From assembly GCF_913020055.1 (NCBI RefSeq), contig NZ_CAJWCF010000021.1, forward strand, positions 1-47,778: a DNA stretch of 47,778 nucleotides. Reading direction: 5' to 3'. Position numbers and translations under genes: made by a program. Of the stretch, positions 23,960 to 32,860 are shown one piece after another. Below the pieces are notes generated by a model. The model made no database searches. It saw nothing but the letters and a program-made list of their open reading frames with translations, and was not told where the DNA came from. This DNA is from an uncultured Paraglaciecola sp. (GTDB lineage Bacteria; Pseudomonadota; Gammaproteobacteria; Enterobacterales; Alteromonadaceae). How positions within the stretch are numbered: the stretch's first letter is position 1; each line of letters opens with the position of its first letter.

Positions 23960-25087
23960 ATGAAAATCTATTACGAAGACAGTATGCCTTATGCCGCTGA
24001 GTTCTTTTCTGAACTGGGAGAGTGTCAGGTATTTTCTCATAAAACTGTTGATTCTAGCATGTTGTCCGATGCGGATGTTTTATTGGTGCGTTCTACCACA
24101 AAAGTAAACGCTAACTTACTTGACGGTAATTCCTGTCTCAAATTTGTGGCGACTGCCACTGCAGGTACCGATCATATAGACCAAGAGTATTTAGCAAAAC
24201 GCGGGATTCCTTTTGTTTCAGCTGGTGGCTGTAATGCAGTCGCTGTAGCTGAATATGTGTTGAGTGCTATGGTCGTAACAGCCAATAAGCAAAACTGGAA
24301 TTTAGCCGACAAAACAGTGGGCATTGTTGGGGCAGGGCATGTGGGCACCGCACTATCGAGAGTATTAACGGTGCTCGGCATTAAACACAAGTTGTGTGAT
24401 CCACCTTTGACCGATGCAGGCGACCCCCGAGCTTTTGTGACTATGAACGAAATTATGCAATGTGATGTGATTACTTTGCATGTGCCCTGGGTTAAAGCAG
24501 GCAAATATCAAACACAAGGTATGTTTGATAAACAAAGATTAAGCCAATTGTCTGAACAGCAATTATTAATCAACGCCTGTCGAGGTGAAGTGATTGATAA
24601 CCAGGCCGCACTAGAATTGTTTGAGCAGGGTAAAAAGCTGAATCTGGTGTTGGATGTATGGGATAACGAACCTGATATTAAATTGGAACTGATCCCGCAT
24701 ATCGCGCTTGCTACAGCACACATAGCCGGCCACACCATTGAAGGTAAAGCCAGAGGTACCGAAATGTTGTATTTGGCTTTGTGTGAGTTGTTAGGAAAAC
24801 AAGCAGATAAAAAACTCAGTGATTATTTACCTGAATCCACTATTGGGCCTTTGCTAGTCAAAGAGGATCAAGACTTGTTACAGGCTGCAAGTCAGTTGAC
24901 ACTTGAAGTGTATGATATTTCGCAAGATGATCAAGCCTTTAAAAAACAAGCACAAGGTCCAGAGCAGTTTAGATATATCCGAAAACACTATCCTATAAGA
25001 AGAGAGTTTTCTGCAATTGCCGTAAATACTGGAAATTTTGTTGATTCAAAGGCAATCTACGCTCTTGGATTTTTGCCGACTAAATAG
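23960..25087 (+). CDS. pdxB: Erythronate-4-phosphate dehydrogenase
   Basis: Second enzyme of the DXP-dependent vitamin B6 route: oxidises 4-phosphoerythronate in the cytosol. It is a D-2-hydroxyacid dehydrogenase of 375 residues. The Rossmann motif is VGIVGAGHVGTALSRV (about residues 120-135), and the catalytic set is Arg208 (NACRGE), Glu237 (DNEPD) and His254 (ATAHIAGHT), identical in number to E. coli PdxB. The C-terminal PdxB-specific dimerisation region (RKHYPIRREFSAI) is complete. ATG follows a short AT-rich leader. asd lies 56 bases downstream on the same strand. Very firm. Confidence 0.97.
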   Translation: MKIYYEDSMPYAAEFFSELGECQVFSHKTVDSSMLSDADVLLVRSTTKVNANLLDGNSCLKFVATATAGTDHIDQEYLAKRGIPFVSAGGCNAVAVAEYVLSAMVVTANKQNWNLADKTVGIVGAGHVGTALSRVLTVLGIKHKLCDPPLTDAGDPRAFVTMNEIMQCDVITLHVPWVKAGKYQTQGMFDKQRLSQLSEQQLLINACRGEVIDNQAALELFEQGKKLNLVLDVWDNEPDIKLELIPHIALATAHIAGHTIEGKARGTEMLYLALCELLGKQADKKLSDYLPESTIGPLLVKEDQDLLQAASQLTLEVYDISQDDQAFKKQAQGPEQFRYIRKHYPIRREFSAIAVNTGNFVDSKAIYALGFLPTK

Positions 25088-25143
25088 TCTAGGCGAAATT
25101 CAAATCAACCCATTTTTTTTAAATTTTTAGGAGTAATAAAACC

Positions 25144-26160
25144 ATGTCTCGGGCCTTTGATGTCGCCGTGTTGGGCGCTACTGGATTAGTAGGACAACAC
25201 ATGATCGAAATTCTTGAACAGAGAGATTTTCCGATCAACAAACTTTATCCATTAGCCAGCGCACGTTCTGCAGGTGGAAAGGTGACCTTTAAGGGAAAAG
25301 AGATTACCGTTTTAAATGCTGATGAATTTGATTGGAGTCAGGTGCAACTTGGTTTCTTTTCTGCTGGTGGCAGCGTATCTGAAAAATTTGCGCCAATCGC
25401 CGCTGAAGCAGGGTGCGTGGTGATCGACAATACGTCTCACTATCGTTACGACGCTGACATCCCTTTGGTTGTGCCAGAAGTAAATCCTCAGGCATTAGCT
25501 GAGTTTCGTAATCGAAATATTATTGCCAACCCAAATTGTTCAACTATCCAAATGATGGTGGCCTTAAAGCCTATCCATGATGCTGTTGGTATTGAGCGTA
25601 TTAACGTGTGTACCTATCAGTCTGTGTCTGGGGGTGGTAAAGCCGCTATCGATGAATTAGCTCATCAAACTGCCGCGTTGTTAAGTGGCAAAGAAGTGAA
25701 AACCGAAGCCTTTAGTCGACAGATCGCTTTTAACGTTATCCCGCAAATTGATGTCTTTATGGACAATGATTACACCAAAGAAGAAATGAAAATGGTCTGG
25801 GAAACGAAAAAAATCATGGGCGATAACAACATTTTAGTGAATGCAACGGCTGTTCGTGTACCGGTATTTTATGGTCATGGTGAAGCTATTCACATAGAAA
25901 CACTTGCCCCCATTGATGCTGAAGACGTTAAAGATTTACTCGCCAATGCGCCAGGTGTGGTATTACATAGAGAAAGAGAAGATTTCCCTACTCAAGTAAG
26001 CAGTGCCAGTGGTAACGATGATACTCATGTGGGTCGAGTCAGAAACGATATTTCTCATCCTAATGGGATTAACATGTGGGTTGTTTCAGACAATGTACGT
26101 AAAGGTGCTGCAACCAACAGTGTGCAGATTGCTGAAGTACTGATTAGAGATTATATGTAG
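25144..26160 (+). CDS. asd: Aspartate-semialdehyde dehydrogenase
   Basis: Converts aspartyl phosphate to aspartate semialdehyde with NADPH, a branch point to lysine, methionine, threonine and diaminopimelate. At 338 residues it is of the usual length. GATGLVGQHM is the dinucleotide motif, Cys132 in NPNCSTIQM is the catalytic nucleophile, and RVPVFYGHGEAIHIE is the family signature with the acid/base His. The presence of Cys distinguishes it from Usg-type homologues. A strong AGGAG (25129-25133) lies 10 bases before the ATG. pdxB-asd-fimV order is usual in related gammaproteobacteria. Terminator follows. Confidence 0.96.
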   Translation: MSRAFDVAVLGATGLVGQHMIEILEQRDFPINKLYPLASARSAGGKVTFKGKEITVLNADEFDWSQVQLGFFSAGGSVSEKFAPIAAEAGCVVIDNTSHYRYDADIPLVVPEVNPQALAEFRNRNIIANPNCSTIQMMVALKPIHDAVGIERINVCTYQSVSGGGKAAIDELAHQTAALLSGKEVKTEAFSRQIAFNVIPQIDVFMDNDYTKEEMKMVWETKKIMGDNNILVNATAVRVPVFYGHGEAIHIETLAPIDAEDVKDLLANAPGVVLHREREDFPTQVSSASGNDDTHVGRVRNDISHPNGINMWVVSDNVRKGAATNSVQIAEVLIRDYM

Positions 26161-26554
26161 ATATAAATCTGTCGAGAGCCACGGGCATGTGTGGCTCTCA
26201 TTAATTCCCTTCTATTGCCGATAATATTACAAGTATTTTAATAAACTAACCTTGTCTTGGAATTCAAGTTATTTATATTGGCATACAAGCCAGTGATTCT
26301 AGATCAATCTGATCATCTGGTTTATAGTTGTGTAAATATTTAGCGGTTATTCTCAAACTTGGAATACGAATTGCTAAACCATATAAATCTATGCACCAAT
26401 AAGTCAATAAAATGACAACTGTAGCAATGACTTAGCAAGCCATTTATAGCGATAGATAATTACTTTTTTAAACTAGATTATTCCAGAATAACACCGCAGC
26501 GTACGGCCATCTTTATTGTGATGAAAGTTGAATTTTTGGGGAAAAAGGAAACAT
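26161..26554. other. 394-base spacer between asd and fimV
   Basis: Holds the asd terminator (26174-26199) and otherwise AT-rich sequence without any protein-like frame. The 3' end provides the fimV ribosome-binding site (AAGGA near 26545-26550). The fimV promoter is presumably inside; I did not identify convincing -10/-35 boxes. Confidence 0.6.
26174..26199 (+). terminator. asd terminator stem-loop
   Basis: GAGAGCCAC (26174-26182) pairs exactly with GTGGCTCTC (26191-26199) around an 8-base loop, 13 bases after the asd stop. A weak T-containing tail (ATTAATTCCCTT) follows. Confidence 0.7.
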
Positions 26555-29500
26555 ATGAATTTGCGAAAGTTAGCAATACAGCTTTTTATCATGCTGAATT
26601 TCGTTACTGCTGTTCATGCTCAACAAGTTCAGCTGAAAGGCCCTAAAAACTCTAGGCCACGAGTTTCCCAACCCGCTCCGCAACCAGCACCACAGCAAGC
26701 ATCTCAACCTGCATCTCAATCCGTATCTCAAATAGCGTCGGAAAGCGTTTACGGGCCAATTGTATCTTCTGATACGTTATGGCAAATAGCCAAACGATAT
26801 AGACAAAATAACTCACAGTCTATTTACCAAGTGATGCAAGCTATCTTTGAGCTTAACCCTGAAGCATTTGATCAACAAAACCTCAATTTGTTAAAAGATG
26901 GCTCAATGTTAACATTGCCATCAGAGCGCTATATCGCCAGTGTTAATACACAACAGGCGCGAGAGAAGGCCGAAAACGATTCACAAAATTTTCAATCTAG
27001 TGACGCTACTTCTAATACAAAGAACCAACAAACGGCTGCTGCAAACACCGAAGCACTTAATCAAACTAAAGAGTTTATTGAGCAAAAATTAGGTGCTATT
27101 GACGAGGCACAAAATCGCCAGTTTATGGCAATTCGGAAGCAATTTGCCGAATCTATCAACAGTGTACAAAGCATATTAGATGAGAATAAAAAATTATCTG
27201 AGCGACTAGCTAAAGTTAATACCGATATTGATGAAATGCGCGTTCAGGAAGAACAAAAATCCCTGCAAATGAATCAAATGGGTGAAAGCATTGAAGAGCT
27301 ATTAGAAAAGTCGCGTCAGGATGACGCTGAAAAAGCAGCTCAAATGGTTCAAGAAGAAAAGTCTTGGCTAGATAACCCTTTGACACTGATATTGGTGTTC
27401 ACATTACCTGTTTTATTAATACTTGCCGCTTTTGCCTATTGGATGATTAAACGCAAGGCACCAGCGTTAGTCAAACCAGAAGAGGATGATATTGACGACC
27501 TTTCTTTGGATCCTCTGGCAGCCGAAATGGATGATTTATCCGATTCTCTAAGTGCTGAATTGTCGGAAGACGCTTTAGATGAAACAGATGAAACAGATGA
27601 ATTAGATGATGATAATTTGTTTGGGGATGATGATTTACTCGATGATGTGTTATCTGAAGAGCTTGAAGAATCATTAGATGATGCGCTGGAAGATAGCATA
27701 GAAGAACCTCTTGTTGATGACGCTGAAATATTTGATGAGCTAGGTGACGATGTACTTGACGATGACGAATTTGAAGAAGGGTCTGAGGTTGTTGAGCAAG
27801 ATGACTTAGATAGTTTATTCGAAGAAGATGACGACTTGTTAGCTGAAGTTAATGAAGACGTAACCGACGACTTGTTGGCTGAAGTTAATGAAGATGTTGC
27901 TGACGATCTGTTAGCTGAAGTACAAGGTAGTGATGAAGACTCTGACCTAGATGACATGTTGATTGAGGAAGACGAGCAACAAGTCGACTCTACAGTCGAT
28001 GAGATGGAATATGAGGAAGACGAATCACTTCTGGCTCCTGTTGAAGATGAAGATGAAAAAACCATTGAGTCAGTGGTAGACGACGAAGAACCACCAGAAA
28101 TTAGTATTGATGACCTACTTGATGAATCAACAGATGAAGTGTTCGAAAACTCTCTGACAGATGATTCAGAGGGCATTAACGAAGAAGTACTGCAAAACTT
28201 AGATAAAGAAATCGCTTCTCAAAATGAAGAATTAGATAGGGTTACAGGTAGTCTAATTGATGAATTAGAACAAGTCGAACAAATGCGTTCTATGCTTCCA
28301 GATGATGATGAAGAAGAACTATCCGACGGCGCTGATCCTCAGCTGGATATTCAAAAACTCGATGATTTAGCAGAAGAAATAGATGAAGATTTGTTGGCCG
28401 ATGAAAGCGCTGACGATTTGGTCGATGAAAGTGCTGACGATGACATCGAGATTGATATATCTGAAGTCCTACAAGGGGCTGAGCAGGCAATTGAAATAGA
28501 AGATTCAGAAGATTCAGAAGAGTCGAAGTCTGAGGTTGAAGCTGAAGAGTTAGTAGAGTCAGAGCCAGAAATTGAAGCTGAAGCGTCAGTAGAGCTAGAG
28601 CCAGAAATTGAAGCTGAAGCGTCAGTAGAGCTAGAGCCAGAAATTGAAGCTGAAGAATTAATTGAGTCAAAGCAGGAAGTTGAATCTGAAGAGTTAGTTG
28701 AGCCAGAGCCTGAAGTTGCAGATGAAGCGTCAGTGGAATCAGAGCCTGCTGTTGAAGCTGAAGCGTCAGTAGAATCTGAGCCTGCTGTTGAAGCTGAAGC
28801 GTCAGTAGAATCAGAGCCTGAAGTTGCAGCTGAAGCGTCAGTGGAGCCAGTGCCTGAAGTTGCAGCTGAAGAGTTAGTTGAGCCAGAGCCTGAAGTTGCA
28901 GCTGAAGCGTCAGTGGAACCAGAGCCTGCTGTTGAAGCTGAAGTGTTAGTTGAGCCTGAGCCTGAAGTTGCAGCTGAAGCGTCAGTGGAACCAGAGCCTG
29001 AAGTTGCAGCTGAAGCCTTAGTTGAGCCTGAGCCTCAAGTTGCAGCTGAAGCGTCAGTGGAACCAGAGCCTGAAGTTGCAGCTGAAGAGTTAGTTGAGCC
29101 TGAGCCTGAAGTTGCAGCTGAAACGTCAGTGGAACCAGAGCCTGAAGTTGCAGCTGAAGAGTTAGTTGAGCCAGAGCCAGAGCCGGAAGTTGAAGCTGAG
29201 GAATTAGCTGAGCCAGAGCTTAAAGCAGAAGCGTTGGTAGAACCTGAAGTTGAAGAAGATGAGTTGGCTGATCTAGAGCGGGCAATTGAAGATGAAGACT
29301 TGCTTGAGCCAGAATTCGAAGCGCCAGCCAGTAGCATTGATTCGATATTAGACGAAGATCAGTTAGAAAAAGCCCTAGAAGATTTTGAAAAAGAAGAGTT
29401 GGATGAGGTATTAGAAGATCTCACATCAAATGAAACTGCCTCTATTAGTTCACTGGATGATCTAGAATTTTCTGCAGATGACTTTGTGACTAAAGAACAA

Positions 29501-30187
29501 AAAATTGAGCCTGTAGCATCAGCGGTGCCAACCTTAGATGATATCGAGTCGATTGACGATTTTGATGATAGTGAACTAGAAAATGCATTTGATGAAACGG
29601 TCGAAGAGTCATCACCTAGTAATAATGACGAATTAGACGATTTACCAGGATTGGGGGATTGGTTAGACGAAGATGATGTCAAACCTAGCACCCAACAAGC
29701 TGGGAGCAATCAGGATAATGACGTCATAGAAGAGCTTGAAGAGTCAAGCTTTGATGAAATTCTTGAATCTATCGATTTAGACGATGACATATCAACTACA
29801 GAAGATGATGATACTGGGTTTGATATTGCCGCTTTACTGGATGAAACAGCACAAAGTGAAAGTGTCAATTTTAGTGAGCAAGAGACAGAAGATTTTCTGG
29901 ATGTTGAAGCCTTGTTGAATGAAAGTGTTGATGCCGAGTCTGATGATGAAATAGACAAAGCGTTAGATTTAGACATTCCTTTAGAGCCTTTTGTCAGTGA
30001 GCAGGATGGTTTAGAGATGATCGATGTTGACGCTGATGACGGTTTAGGGGCTAAGTTAGATTTGGCACATGCCTATATTGAAATTGGTGAAGACGAATCT
30101 GCAAAAGAATTATTAAGTGAAATAATTGAAAATGGCACACCAGAGCAAGTTAGCCAAGCTAAAGGGATTTTAGGTACCTTAGATTAG
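26555..30187 (+). CDS. fimV: FimV-family peptidoglycan-binding polar scaffold protein
   Basis: A large inner-membrane protein that organises the cell pole, type IV pilus and motility functions in studied relatives. A signal sequence (residues 1-23, ending AVHAQQ) leads to a FimV_N/LysM-like domain (VSSDTLWQIAKRYRQ, AIFELNPEAF), a coiled coil (about 160-250), one transmembrane helix near residue 285 (LILVFTLPVLLILAAFAYW), then about 870 cytosolic, very acidic residues. These include about 18 copies of a 12-residue repeat. The C-terminus has the family TPR-like FimV tail (GLGAKLDLAHAYIEIGEDES, AKGILGTLD). ATG 26555 with AAGGA upstream is preferred to the upstream TTG. truA is not downstream. 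Confidence 0.95.
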   Translation: MNLRKLAIQLFIMLNFVTAVHAQQVQLKGPKNSRPRVSQPAPQPAPQQASQPASQSVSQIASESVYGPIVSSDTLWQIAKRYRQNNSQSIYQVMQAIFELNPEAFDQQNLNLLKDGSMLTLPSERYIASVNTQQAREKAENDSQNFQSSDATSNTKNQQTAAANTEALNQTKEFIEQKLGAIDEAQNRQFMAIRKQFAESINSVQSILDENKKLSERLAKVNTDIDEMRVQEEQKSLQMNQMGESIEELLEKSRQDDAEKAAQMVQEEKSWLDNPLTLILVFTLPVLLILAAFAYWMIKRKAPALVKPEEDDIDDLSLDPLAAEMDDLSDSLSAELSEDALDETDETDELDDDNLFGDDDLLDDVLSEELEESLDDALEDSIEEPLVDDAEIFDELGDDVLDDDEFEEGSEVVEQDDLDSLFEEDDDLLAEVNEDVTDDLLAEVNEDVADDLLAEVQGSDEDSDLDDMLIEEDEQQVDSTVDEMEYEEDESLLAPVEDEDEKTIESVVDDEEPPEISIDDLLDESTDEVFENSLTDDSEGINEEVLQNLDKEIASQNEELDRVTGSLIDELEQVEQMRSMLPDDDEEELSDGADPQLDIQKLDDLAEEIDEDLLADESADDLVDESADDDIEIDISEVLQGAEQAIEIEDSEDSEESKSEVEAEELVESEPEIEAEASVELEPEIEAEASVELEPEIEAEELIESKQEVESEELVEPEPEVADEASVESEPAVEAEASVESEPAVEAEASVESEPEVAAEASVEPVPEVAAEELVEPEPEVAAEASVEPEPAVEAEVLVEPEPEVAAEASVEPEPEVAAEALVEPEPQVAAEASVEPEPEVAAEELVEPEPEVAAETSVEPEPEVAAEELVEPEPEPEVEAEELAEPELKAEALVEPEVEEDELADLERAIEDEDLLEPEFEAPASSIDSILDEDQLEKALEDFEKEELDEVLEDLTSNETASISSLDDLEFSADDFVTKEQKIEPVASAVPTLDDIESIDDFDDSELENAFDETVEESSPSNNDELDDLPGLGDWLDEDDVKPSTQQAGSNQDNDVIEELEESSFDEILESIDLDDDISTTEDDDTGFDIAALLDETAQSESVNFSEQETEDFLDVEALLNESVDAESDDEIDKALDLDIPLEPFVSEQDGLEMIDVDADDGLGAKLDLAHAYIEIGEDESAKELLSEIIENGTPEQVSQAKGILGTLD
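28532..29179 (+). repeat. 36-bp coding tandem repeat in fimV (18 copies)
   Basis: Eighteen head-to-tail 36-base units encode 12 residues each (consensus EVAAEASVEPEP; variants with EELVEPEP, EIEAEASVELEP, AVEAEASVESEP). Units stay in frame, so copy-number change keeps the protein intact. A further partial, longer unit (EPEVEAEELAEPEL) follows to about 29221. Confidence 0.9.
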
Positions 30188-30424
30188 TAAGGTTTTTTGG
30201 ATTTAAAGGGACCACTGCATTAGTTATTGATTGGATTAAGCGTTTCATGAATTTTTGGGCTTTCTCGCCTTAGTGTATGTGGATGTTATTCAACTGCGCA
30301 TAAAATTTTATTTATATTCAAGATGTATGAATGATTTAGTTAATTTCTCCTGTCTACTCTCCTTGGGTATGAATTATTGTATGCTTGTCTTTGCTGGCAG
30401 ATACGTTAACTAATGTGAGTGTTC

Positions 30425-31063
30425 ATGAATAGATTTTTGATTGTTTTTTTATTGGTTAGTCATGTTGTTCAATCTAAAGAAATATCAGTCAGCCTTTTGA
30501 CGAAATCTGATCAAGAGCTCGCCAATGTTGTTGTGTACTTTACGCCTAAACAGAAACAGGGTTTAGCGCAAACCCACGAAATGGCTATTATGGATCAGGT
30601 GGATACACAATTTTCACCGCATATTTTGGCGATACAAAAAGACACTCAGGTTCGTTTTCCCAATTCAGATTCAATCAAACACCACGTGTATTCTTTTTCA
30701 CCAGCTAAAACCTTTGAATTACAATTATATAAAGAGCTTCAGGCAGATCCTTTACTCTTTTCAAACCTTGGTTCGGTTGAGCTAGGCTGTAACATTCATG
30801 ATTGGATGTTAGGTTATATTTTTGTTGTTGATACTCCGTATTTTGGCAAAACTGATATCAAGGGAAATCTGACCCTAGATTTACCTGATGGCGAGTATCA
30901 ACTAGATGTTTGGCATCCTAGGATCAAGGATAAATTGAGTTCTTTATCCAGACAACTTACATTGCCGAGGGAATCTGAAATAAAAATTAACCTTAAATCA
31001 GCACTTTTGCCTGACGTAAATCAATATGAAAATGTATCGGATGAATTTTCTGATTATGAATAA
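30425..31063 (+). CDS. Periplasmic cupredoxin-like protein (methylamine-utilisation-protein type)
   Basis: A secreted protein of 212 residues (signal peptide ending VVQSKE) with one cupredoxin domain. VRFPNSDSIKHHVYSF supplies the first His, and GCNIHDWMLGYIFV the Cys, second His and Met, so the full set of type-1 copper ligands is present. A carboxypeptidase-regulatory-like beta segment follows (GNLTLDLPDGEYQLDVWHP). Such proteins are named methylamine utilisation protein by annotation habit only; a methylamine role is not implied. ATG 30425 is preferred over the GTG at 30419. The next gene overlaps or begins within a few bases, so they form a unit. Confidence 0.8.
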   Translation: MNRFLIVFLLVSHVVQSKEISVSLLTKSDQELANVVVYFTPKQKQGLAQTHEMAIMDQVDTQFSPHILAIQKDTQVRFPNSDSIKHHVYSFSPAKTFELQLYKELQADPLLFSNLGSVELGCNIHDWMLGYIFVVDTPYFGKTDIKGNLTLDLPDGEYQLDVWHPRIKDKLSSLSRQLTLPRESEIKINLKSALLPDVNQYENVSDEFSDYE

Positions 31064-31079
31064 AGATTTGAAATGGAAA

Positions 31080-32303
31080 ATGGAGTCTTACGGGAAGGTT
31101 TTACAAGTATTTTTTCTGAACCTGTGTATGTTAAGCGTTAATTGTATCGCTGCTGAAGTTAAAGGGGTTGTGCAACTTAACTATGTTAAGGCGGATGAAC
31201 AACCCTCTTGGTTTGATAAGGACACAGGCATTCTCGCCTACTCCAAAGATAGTGCAAACGTACAACAAGCTTTGGTTGAGCTGTCAGATAATTTTGCCAG
31301 TGGTCTGAGTTACGTTGTTGTAGCTAATTATTACCAGTTGGGCGAGCAAAACCTTGGTATATCCCAAGCCCAGATCAGTTACAAACCATTAAGTAATAGT
31401 AAATTTAGGTGGCGCGCAAGAGCTGGCTTTTTCTATCCTAAATTATCTTTGGAGAATGTTGATACTGGATGGCTGTCACCTTTCACCTACACTCAATCAG
31501 CAGTGAATAGTTGGGTCGGGGAGGAGCTGCGTACCGCAGGATTGGAATTGACCTTATTTAGTCCTGGTCGTGCTCGCAATAGTCCTATCTCCTGGGAATT
31601 CCATGCTTCACTGTTCAAAGCAAATGACCCTTTGGGGACACTTATAAGTTGGCGTGGTTTTGCATTGCATGACAGACAAAGTTTAAATAATGACCGTGTA
31701 CCTTTTGCACCCTATCCCAGTGTTATTCAAACAGACCGTATTTTTCATCCAGATTATGTTGAGCCTTTTCATGAGTTGGATGGGAACATTGGTTTTTATC
31801 TGGGTACACACATTGAATATTATAAACAGTCCACTTTGCGCTATTACTATTACGACAATCAAGCCGATCCATTAGCGGTCAGTCAGGAAAGATTATACGC
31901 TTGGCGAACTAAATTTCATTCCCTTGCTGTACAACATAAATTTAATGGCAATACACGTATACTGGGGCAATGGCTAACAGGCAGTTCTGTCATGGGCGAC
32001 CGCTTTGTTTTTATTGATTTTGATGCTTGGTATGTGATGCTGAGTCACAAACACAAAGACCATAGAATTAGCCTGCGTTTTGATAAGTTTAAAGTCGCGG
32101 AAGATGATATTTTTCCATGGGACCCGAATAATAGCGATGGCCAAGGTTATACATTGGCTTGGCGGTATGATTTAGATAAGAATTGGCAAATTGGTGTTGA
32201 GCAGCATATCAATAAAAATGCTGCTGATATCAGAGCAACCTTAGGTCAAAAAGTCGAAATCAATCAACAGCAAAGCCTCGCAGTACTGCAATACCGTTGG
32301 TAA
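31080..32303 (+). CDS. Predicted outer-membrane porin-like protein
   Basis: About 407 residues. A signal peptide (ESYGKVLQVFFLNLCMLSVN, ending CIAAEVK) is followed by many alternating aromatic strands (RWRARAGFFYPKLSLE, LRYYYYDNQ, GQGYTLAWRYDLDKN) and a C-terminal RW aromatic residue (LAVLQYRW), as in outer-membrane barrels. I recognise no named family. ATG at 31080 gives the cleanest signal peptide; ATG at 31056 or 31026 would overlap the cupredoxin gene. Direct coupling to that gene suggests a copper- or electron-transfer-related envelope function, which is inference. Confidence 0.7.
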   Translation: MESYGKVLQVFFLNLCMLSVNCIAAEVKGVVQLNYVKADEQPSWFDKDTGILAYSKDSANVQQALVELSDNFASGLSYVVVANYYQLGEQNLGISQAQISYKPLSNSKFRWRARAGFFYPKLSLENVDTGWLSPFTYTQSAVNSWVGEELRTAGLELTLFSPGRARNSPISWEFHASLFKANDPLGTLISWRGFALHDRQSLNNDRVPFAPYPSVIQTDRIFHPDYVEPFHELDGNIGFYLGTHIEYYKQSTLRYYYYDNQADPLAVSQERLYAWRTKFHSLAVQHKFNGNTRILGQWLTGSSVMGDRFVFIDFDAWYVMLSHKHKDHRISLRFDKFKVAEDDIFPWDPNNSDGQGYTLAWRYDLDKNWQIGVEQHINKNAADIRATLGQKVEINQQQSLAVLQYRW

Positions 32304-32326
32304 AGAATATATAACCTGAGTACAGG

Positions 32327-32638
32327 TTATATGCTGCCCTGCTGTTCAATCACTAATACTCTCGCTTCACCAATAGGAGCAGCATAGTGTTTGGTGCCAG
32401 TGGACGCATAAAAGATGTCGCCTATTTCAAGTGGTTTTGAAAACTGTTTACCATGTTGCTCGTAGTACATGACAACTTTACCATCCAATACCACAAATAC
32501 TTCTTTACCCTCATTAATATGCCAATAATATGGCGTGTCGATCCAATGCAGGCGGGTTGAAACTCCTTGCATGCGGGCAATCGTTATTGCCTGCCATGAA
32601 TTTTCAGCTGTAAAATCTTTGGCGCTAATAAACTGCAT
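32327..32638 (-). CDS. Small cupin-domain protein
   Basis: A single cupin beta-barrel of 103 residues. The first motif has the metal-binding pattern in HWIDTPYYWHINEGKEVFVVLDG (His in WHIN, Glu in KEVF) and the second has HYAAPIGEARVLVIE. It is cytosolic. It lies immediately after the DUF1272 gene on the same strand (1 base apart), third in a DJ-1-DUF1272-cupin operon. The substrate is unknown. Small cupins of this kind often act as binding or dioxygenase-like modules or as regulators. Domain call firm. Confidence 0.85.
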   Translation of the reverse strand: MQFISAKDFTAENSWQAITIARMQGVSTRLHWIDTPYYWHINEGKEVFVVLDGKVVMYYEQHGKQFSKPLEIGDIFYASTGTKHYAAPIGEARVLVIEQQGSI

Positions 32639-32860
32639 TTAGTTAGTAACCCTTTTAGTTGATGGTGGATATTTGTCTAAGAGTTCTTTAGGGCGAATGG
32701 GCCTTTTCTCCAAGTTACCGCGGCAATTTGGACAAATATGTGTATGTGAATTGACGGCGCAATTTTCACAGAAAGTACATTCAAATGTACAGATATAGGC
32801 TGCTGAATCGGCAGCTAAGTCGAGGTTACAACTTTCACAGTTGGGTCTAAGTTGCAGCAT
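32639..32860 (-). CDS. DUF1272 zinc-finger-like small protein
   Basis: A 73-residue protein with many cysteines: CESC, then CTFECTFCENCAVN and HICPNCRG. The paired CxxC motifs suggest a zinc-ribbon arrangement as in DUF1272 family members. The C-terminal KRPIRPKELLDKYPPST is family-typical. It overlaps the DJ-1 gene end by 14 bases and abuts the cupin gene, so translation is probably coupled. Function is unknown. Cytosolic. Confidence 0.82.
   Translation of the reverse strand: MLQLRPNCESCNLDLAADSAAYICTFECTFCENCAVNSHTHICPNCRGNLEKRPIRPKELLDKYPPSTKRVTN

Noticed and set aside
27436..28176. Serine-rich open frames on the minus strand across fimV
   Set aside because: They are mirror images of acidic GAT/GAA/GAC codons of fimV and have no starts or motifs of their own.
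28532..29179. Possible CRISPR array in the 36-bp repeats
   Set aside because: The units are head-to-tail without spacers, in frame, and encode the FimV acidic region.
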